Positions 20,314 through 24,894 of a DNA stretch of 24,894 bases are shown piece by piece. The notes below the pieces were generated by a model. The model was not told the origin of the DNA, searched no databases, and was given only the letters and a program-made list of their open reading frames with translations. The stretch covers positions 7,809-32,702 of the forward strand of contig CAJUNX010000047.1 of assembly GCA_910587865.1 (NCBI GenBank), in the 5' to 3' direction. The DNA comes from an uncultured Roseburia sp. GTDB lineage: Bacteria; Bacillota; Clostridia; Lachnospirales; Lachnospiraceae. The position numbers and the translations under genes were made by a program. Positions within the stretch are counted from its first letter, which is position 1; each line of letters opens with the position of its first letter.

Positions 20314-23208
20314 TTTTTCCTCCCGCAGACTCTCCTCATTTCCGATCACACAGAGATTTCCGTCGGAGAGCACGGACGCGACCAAATCCTTTAAGCCGCG
20401 GATATCCGCTGCGGAAGCTCCGATCACCTCGTCCCGCTCGCGCTGCAGCTCCTCATAGGTGATCCCCTGCAGATAAGCCGTCATCGAGCGCATCCCTTTT
20501 GCACCCGGATTTAACGGCGTGTCCATATCGCTGACGGTTCCGATCACATACTTCGTCATCTCATGCTCATCTGCGTCGAACTTTTCCAGATACTCCGGTA
20601 TCCCGTCATAGACCGTGTTCGTCGCCGCAAGATTCGGGTCGCGGTAGGACACAAAATACGTGTCCCCGTTGCGCAGATACCCGTTCATGCAGCCGTAAGC
20701 GCCGCCTCTGACACGGATATTCATCCACAGATAATCGTATCCCATGATCACTTTTAAAATCCGAAGCGCCCCGTGATACCGGAAACCGTGCGCCGCATAA
20801 TTTCCGGCGCGGGCCACGTACTGTACCTGAGAGGCATCCATAAAGCCCTCGTTTTTCTTCTCAAACCGCATCGGCGGCAGCGTGCGCTCCCCTGGCGGCG
20901 TCTCTGACTGCGGCAGCGCGTTCCTGATCTGCCGCACCGCCCGCTGTGCATCCTCATAATGCTTCTGCCCGCAGGTGACGCTCACAAGCAGCCGCTCTGC
21001 GGTAAAAATCCGCCGCACAAGCCCGGACAGGATCGCTGCCAGCTCCTCTTTCTTCTCATCAAACCGCTCCTCATATTCCCGGACGACCTTAAAACAGTCG
21101 ATTCCCCCCGTCGCGTCCTGATAAGCGGCCGCCCTGGAAAAATAGGACATCGCGCGCGTGGACGCCACGGAATGCGCCGAGGAGCTTAGTCCCGCCTGCA
21201 GCCTTGACCGAAGCTGCGCCAGGATCTCGCGCAGCCGCTTTTCGTCGGAAAGCGTCGAGGTCAGAAGCATTTCCCGCAGCAGCTTTGCCGCCTCCGGCAG
21301 CTTCTTAGCGAGCGCCTTTACCCGCACTTCGTAGCGCACCTGCGCGTTGTCCGTATCGTGCGCATCCGGATAAATACCGATGCTGCTGCCGATCCCGCCG
21401 GTGTGGATATTGACCTCGTTTGCAAACTCCGCATAGCTGTAGTTCTCCGTGTCCACAAAACCGAGCACCGTCTTTAAAATGCCAAGATACGGCAGCTCCC
21501 CGGGCAGAAGATCACGGATGTCAAACATGAGGGACAGATACACAATGCCGTTCGCATGTATCTCGTGGTGCACCACAGTCACATCCTCCACCGTGTGAAC
21601 GGTATTCTGCAGCGGCATCGCCTCTTTCTTTAAATCCTCCCTGCCAAGCATCGGGATCTTCTCAAGCGCCTCCTTCGGCGACGGTTCCTCCTGGTATGCC
21701 CTCAGGCGCTTCGTGTCCGCGACGAGCGCGGCAAGCTCCTCTGGCGAAAGCCCTGCCTTGTACGCGGCGAGCTTCGCCGAAAGCGCTTCCTCCTTCACCG
21801 CATTTAACCCGCGCTTCGGCACGGCCGCCACAAACGCGGCGTGCGGATTCTGCAGCAGATACTGCTCCACCAGTCCCTCAAAATAGCCGGTGTCCACCTG
21901 CTCTTTTAAAAACTGATAGATCTCGATCGCATCCAGATGCAGAAACGGCTGCAGGTCGTCGTAAATCCAGCTGTCCAGGCACTGAATCCCGTAAAGCAGT
22001 CCTTTGGGGAACTGTCCGAAATCGGCCTCGCGGAACCGGAATTCGGCGCTGCTGATCCCTGCCAGAAGCGCTTTTTTGTCGATCCCCTGCCGCACCTGCT
22101 CTTTTAACACCTCCCGGATCACGGCGAGAAAGCGCTCCTTATCCGCCAGATTCGCATTTTTCGCAATGATGGAAAACGTCGGCTGTAAGATCCCGTTGTC
22201 ATAGCCGCCCAGGATGTCTTTTCCGATCCCGGCATCCGTCAGCGCCTTCTTAAGCGGTGCGCCCGGCGCTTCCAGCAGCGCATAGTCAAGCACGTCAAAC
22301 GCCTGATACAGCTTCCGGTCGAGCACTGAGCCGATCACGAAATTACAGGACAGATACGTATTGTCCTCCTCCGGCTCCTCCGAAGCCACCGGGTATTCCG
22401 TGATCACCTCCGCAGGCGCCGCAGGCGCCTTCTGAACCTTGATCGCGGAATCCACCGTGATCTGCCCGTAGGCGCTCAGGTATGCCTCGTCCATCCAGCG
22501 CAGCTTCTCCGCCGCATCCATATTCCCATAGAGATAAATATAGGAATTGGACGGATGATAGTACGTCCGGTGAAAGTCCAGATACTCCCCGTATGTGAGC
22601 TCCGGAATGTGGTCCGGATCACCGCCCGATTCCCTGCTGTAAACCGTGTCTGGGAAGAGCGCATTCAAAATCTGTCGCTGCAGCACATCGTCCGGAGAGG
22701 AAAACGCCCCCTTCATCTCATTGTACACCACGCCGTTGATTGTCAGCGGCGCATCGGGCTCCTCCAGCTCATAATGCCAGCCTTCCTGCTTAAAAATCTC
22801 CTCGTACCGGTAGATCTGCGGATGGAAGACCGCGTCCATATACACGTCCATCAGATTCTGAAAATCCGCATCGTTGCAGCTCGCCACCGGATAAATCGTC
22901 TTGTCCGGATAGGTCATCGCATTTAAAAACGTATTGAGCGATCCCTTCACCAGCTCCACGAACGGATCCTTCACCGGATATTTGTCCGAACCGCAGAGCA
23001 CCGTGTGCTCTATGATATGCGGCACGCCCGTGGAATCCTCCGGCGGCGTCCGGAAACCGATATAAAACACCTTGTTCTCATCGTCATTTGTAATCACGGC
23101 GATCCTGGCGCCCGACTTTTTGTGGCGCAGCAAAATCCCCTCCGAATTCAGATCCGGAAGCGGATGCCTCCCGATTACCTCATATGCCGTCAGCTCCTCT
23201 ATTCTCAT
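20278..23208 (-). CDS. M16C zinc metallopeptidase (PreP/Cym1 type)
   Basis: This 976-residue protein belongs to the large one-chain M16C peptidases, which form a clamshell and degrade peptides inside the cell. The inverted zinc motif HIIEH is at 64-68 and the third ligand is probably Glu164 in NEMKGAFSS. The first half includes GVPHIIEHTVLCGSDKYPVK and YPVASCNDADFQNLMDVYMD. The second half has the partner domain with VRGGAYG (Arg and Tyr positions typical of substrate binding). No signal peptide is seen, consistent with a cytoplasmic place. The ATG at 23208 has GAGGG upstream. A TATAAT at 23276-23281 could be its -10. The last codons are duplicated after the stop. Confidence 0.95.
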   Translation of the reverse strand: MRIEELTAYEVIGRHPLPDLNSEGILLRHKKSGARIAVITNDDENKVFYIGFRTPPEDSTGVPHIIEHTVLCGSDKYPVKDPFVELVKGSLNTFLNAMTYPDKTIYPVASCNDADFQNLMDVYMDAVFHPQIYRYEEIFKQEGWHYELEEPDAPLTINGVVYNEMKGAFSSPDDVLQRQILNALFPDTVYSRESGGDPDHIPELTYGEYLDFHRTYYHPSNSYIYLYGNMDAAEKLRWMDEAYLSAYGQITVDSAIKVQKAPAAPAEVITEYPVASEEPEEDNTYLSCNFVIGSVLDRKLYQAFDVLDYALLEAPGAPLKKALTDAGIGKDILGGYDNGILQPTFSIIAKNANLADKERFLAVIREVLKEQVRQGIDKKALLAGISSAEFRFREADFGQFPKGLLYGIQCLDSWIYDDLQPFLHLDAIEIYQFLKEQVDTGYFEGLVEQYLLQNPHAAFVAAVPKRGLNAVKEEALSAKLAAYKAGLSPEELAALVADTKRLRAYQEEPSPKEALEKIPMLGREDLKKEAMPLQNTVHTVEDVTVVHHEIHANGIVYLSLMFDIRDLLPGELPYLGILKTVLGFVDTENYSYAEFANEVNIHTGGIGSSIGIYPDAHDTDNAQVRYEVRVKALAKKLPEAAKLLREMLLTSTLSDEKRLREILAQLRSRLQAGLSSSAHSVASTRAMSYFSRAAAYQDATGGIDCFKVVREYEERFDEKKEELAAILSGLVRRIFTAERLLVSVTCGQKHYEDAQRAVRQIRNALPQSETPPGERTLPPMRFEKKNEGFMDASQVQYVARAGNYAAHGFRYHGALRILKVIMGYDYLWMNIRVRGGAYGCMNGYLRNGDTYFVSYRDPNLAATNTVYDGIPEYLEKFDADEHEMTKYVIGTVSDMDTPLNPGAKGMRSMTAYLQGITYEELQRERDEVIGASAADIRGLKDLVASVLSDGNLCVIGNEESLREEKGMFMALENLCG

Positions 23209-23275
23209 ATTCCCTCATTTCCGAAGCGCTTTTTAAAACGCAGCGCGCTCCACCGTCTGTCATTTTTCTTCTATC

Positions 23276-23281
23276 ATTATA
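23276..23281 (-). promoter_or_regulatory. Possible -10 box for the M16C gene
   Basis: A perfect TATAAT on the minus strand 67 bases upstream of the M16C ATG. No good -35 is found at 16-19 bases, so this is weak. The region from 23209 to 23344 is otherwise AT-rich without other features. Confidence 0.35.
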
Positions 23282-23344
23282 CCCAGAAAACAGCCGGCTG
23301 CCTGACTTTTTTTTAAAACACACAGCACTGTTTCCTTTGATAAG

Positions 23345-23380
23345 AAAAAAGGATGTCCCACGAAATATCGCAGACATCCT
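23345..23380 (-). terminator. Terminator after the cold-shock gene
   Basis: Arms GGATGTC (23351-23357) and GACATCC (23373-23379), with an extra A-T pair, enclose a 15-base loop. On the minus strand the stem is followed by six T. It lies about 64 bases after the cold-shock stop codon and separates that gene from the M16C gene. Confidence 0.85.
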
Positions 23381-23443
23381 CTTTGTGGTACGTCTATCAC
23401 AGATGGAGACACCAGAATCCTGCCGGTGTCTGTTCACGGCGTC

Positions 23444-23647
23444 TTAACCGATGCGCGTAACGTTCGCAGCCTGCGGACCCTTCGATCCCTCCGTCACCTC
23501 GAACTCTACCTGCTCGCCGTCCTTCAGCTCCTTAAAGCCATCCATGTTCAGTGCGGAAAAATGTACAAAGACATCGTTTCCGTCCGCATCCGAGATAAAA
23601 CCATATCCCTTTTTCGCATTAAACCACTTTACAGTTCCCTGTTGCAT
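23444..23647 (-). CDS. CspA-family cold-shock protein
   Basis: A 67-residue single cold-shock domain that binds single-stranded RNA and DNA and acts as an RNA chaperone. RNP1 is KGYGFI (13-18) and RNP2 is VFVHFSAL (26-33). The start MQQGTVKWFNAKKG is typical. A GAGGAG ribosome site precedes the ATG. It is a one-gene unit with its own promoter (23706-23734) and terminator (23345-23380). The predicted leader is only about 52 bases, shorter than the long thermosensing leader of E. coli cspA. Paralogues cannot be told apart from sequence alone, so no symbol is given. Confidence 0.97.
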   Translation of the reverse strand: MQQGTVKWFNAKKGYGFISDADGNDVFVHFSALNMDGFKELKDGEQVEFEVTEGSKGPQAANVTRIG

Positions 23648-23705
23648 AACTCCTCAAAACCTCCTAAGAATACAAAAATAGTATTGATGTTGCCTCACAA
23701 AGGAT

Positions 23706-23734
23706 ACGCTAGCATAAATTACATATTTTGTCAA
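23706..23734 (-). promoter_or_regulatory. Promoter of the cold-shock gene
   Basis: A perfect TTGACA (23729-23734), a 17-base AT-rich spacer and TAGCGT (23706-23711) on the minus strand. It starts 12 bases after the mscS stop codon. Confidence 0.75.
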
Positions 23735-23746
23735 TATTTCTGTACA

Positions 23747-24724
23747 CTATTGTTTAATCTGTATATCTATCTGCTGATACGGGATCTCAATCCCGCATTC
23801 GTCGAGCGCATATTTGACGCGTTCCGTCAGCCGCCATTTTGCCGGCACATATTCCGACGCCTTCACCCAGACATGGAGACCGATATCCACCGACGAAGCG
23901 CCTAATGCGTCGACAAACACCTCGATCTCCTCCTCCGCGATCCTGGCCTCCTCCTCTTTCGCAGCCGCAAGCAGCGCCTCCTTCGCGGTCCTTATATCCG
24001 CCTGATAGGAAATCCCCACGACAAGATCCACCCTGCGCTTTTCCATATAGGTGGCGTTTGTCATGCTGCTGTTCGAGAGCATTCCGTTCGGAATCACGAT
24101 CAGCTTGTTGTCAATCGTGCGAAGCTTCGTGTAAAAAATCGATATTTCCGTCACGATCCCTTCATTGTGATTCGTATCCTCGATGATGTAATCCCCCACA
24201 CGGAAGGGCTTCAGCATCAGAATCAGCACCCCTCCGGCAAGATTCGACAGACTGCCCTGCAGCGCGAGTCCCACCGCGACGCCGGCCGATCCGAGCACGG
24301 CTACTATGGATGTCGTCGCAATCCCGAACATCCCCATAAGGCTTAAGACCAGAAGCGTATAGAGGCTGTAGCGGCACAGAGGGATGACAAACTGCTTCAC
24401 CCCCTCATCGGCTCCCGCCCGCTCCATCGAACCGCTCACCATCTTCACAAACAGTTTTATCATCCTGGTTCCGATCACATAGACAGCGACGGCCAGCACA
24501 ATCTGAAGCGCAGCATGAAACAGATCCGGCAGCAGCCCCTCCAGCCAGGTCCGGATCAGTCCCGGATTCTCCCTGACCGCCGCAAGCCCTTCCTGGGCAT
24601 TCGCAATCGCCTCAAGCGTCTCCGTCGTATCCGGAAACCCGTCCGTTCCTGCTGTCGAAGCAAAAAAACGGCCGCTTCCCGCCAAAACTCCGATATATCC
24701 CCCTCTCACCGATACCTCCTGCAT
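23747..24724 (-). CDS. mscS: MscS-family mechanosensitive channel
   Basis: MscS channels open under membrane tension and release ions in osmotic downshock. The 325-residue product has membrane helices at about 70-92, 112-133 and 136-155. The Gly/Ala-rich pore helix reads GSAGVAVGLALQGSLSNLAGG, followed by the beta-domain motif PFRVGDYI and NGMLSNSSMTN. The C-terminal alpha/beta domain is complete. An extra N-terminal segment of about 65 residues without a clear signal peptide precedes the first helix. A GGGGAAT site lies upstream of the ATG at 24724. Several MscS-like paralogues exist in most genomes, so the symbol denotes the family only. Confidence 0.93.
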   Translation of the reverse strand: MQEVSVRGGYIGVLAGSGRFFASTAGTDGFPDTTETLEAIANAQEGLAAVRENPGLIRTWLEGLLPDLFHAALQIVLAVAVYVIGTRMIKLFVKMVSGSMERAGADEGVKQFVIPLCRYSLYTLLVLSLMGMFGIATTSIVAVLGSAGVAVGLALQGSLSNLAGGVLILMLKPFRVGDYIIEDTNHNEGIVTEISIFYTKLRTIDNKLIVIPNGMLSNSSMTNATYMEKRRVDLVVGISYQADIRTAKEALLAAAKEEEARIAEEEIEVFVDALGASSVDIGLHVWVKASEYVPAKWRLTERVKYALDECGIEIPYQQIDIQIKQ

Positions 24725-24736
24725 CTGTTATTCCCC

Positions 24737-24849
24737 GCGGCAGCCCGGACGACACGCTCCGTTTCATTCCACAGACTGCATCCGGCGCGGCGCGGACGCC
24801 TTCACTCCACGCGGCTGCCCGGACGACACGCTCCGCTTCATTCCACAGA
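24737..24849. repeat. 74-bp direct repeat, 1.5 copies, at the contig end
   Basis: A 39-base segment at 24737-24775 recurs at 24811-24849 with two substitutions; the period is 74 bases. A weaker copy of part of the unit lies between them (24783-24807). It lies upstream of mscS. The second copy merges with the sequencing adapter over three shared bases, so the array may have continued. Confidence 0.9.
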
Positions 24850-24894
24850 TCGGAAGAGCGTCGTGTAGGGAAAGAGTGTAGATCTCGGTGGTCG
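24847..24894. other. Illumina TruSeq adapter sequence (contamination)
   Basis: From 24847 the sequence begins AGATCGGAAGAGC and continues with GTCGTGTAGGGAAAGAG and the rest of the read-through form of the universal adapter to the last base. It agrees with the known adapter over 48 bases. It is not biological and should be trimmed. Any reading frame passing into it is artefactual. Confidence 0.98.

Noticed and set aside
24515..24868. Plus-strand open frame at the contig end
   Set aside because: It is antisense to mscS and ends inside the adapter sequence.

Overview
The window reads as one end of a draft or metagenome contig from a Clostridia/Lachnospiraceae-type Firmicute. This rests on four points: the ylxM-ffh-rpsP-khpA-rimM-trmD-rplS-lepB-rbgA-rnhB-ylqG order, the era-yqzL-recO order, the single-chain glycyl-tRNA synthetase, and a class B sortase with an SPKTx-type sorting signal. 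The DNA is GC-rich for that family. The last 48 bases (24847-24894) match Illumina TruSeq adapter read-through and are not genomic. All genes but one (a small Xre regulator at 13664) are on the minus strand, so transcription runs from high to low coordinates.

From right to left: a repeat-bearing end (24737-24849); mscS and a cold-shock gene with its own promoter and terminator; a 976-residue M16C metallopeptidase; era; a promoter leading into yqzL-recO; a promoter leading into a lipoprotein gene and glyQS; and an orphan P-loop ATPase (13970-15523) of visibly lower GC. A bidirectional terminator separates the ATPase from the plus-strand xre gene. Next is a divergent cell-surface operon: sortase B, an LCP-family protein and a small wall-anchored protein. 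Its core promoter has a perfect palindrome between the -35 and -10 boxes, with a second, near-identical palindrome just upstream. The operon ends at a strong terminator at 10842-10866. Then comes the conserved translation/secretion block: ylxM, ffh, rpsP, khpA, rimM, a DUF4190-like membrane protein, a TrmD-GNAT fusion and rplS with its own promoter and terminator. A separate promoter drives lepB, rbgA, rnhB and a FliK/YlqG-like gene.

The most unusual feature is a set of seven GC-rich, sequence-unrelated direct repeats placed at gene 3' ends or in inter-domain linkers. They lie at the stop codons of the ylqG-like gene (67-bp units), rimM (36-bp units) and the M16C peptidase gene (about 56 bp). 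They also lie inside the TrmD-GNAT linker (114-bp period), the DUF4190-like protein (48-bp units) and the RecO zinc finger (66-bp period), and upstream of mscS (74-bp period). In three cases the repeat unit contains the gene's last codons and stop codon, which suggests local tandem duplication of gene ends. The other candidates for something new are the operator-controlled sortase/LCP/surface-protein cassette, the TrmD-GNAT fusion and the orphan ATPase. No tRNA, rRNA, CRISPR, insertion sequence or prophage was seen, and no gene-free stretch exceeds about 300 bases.
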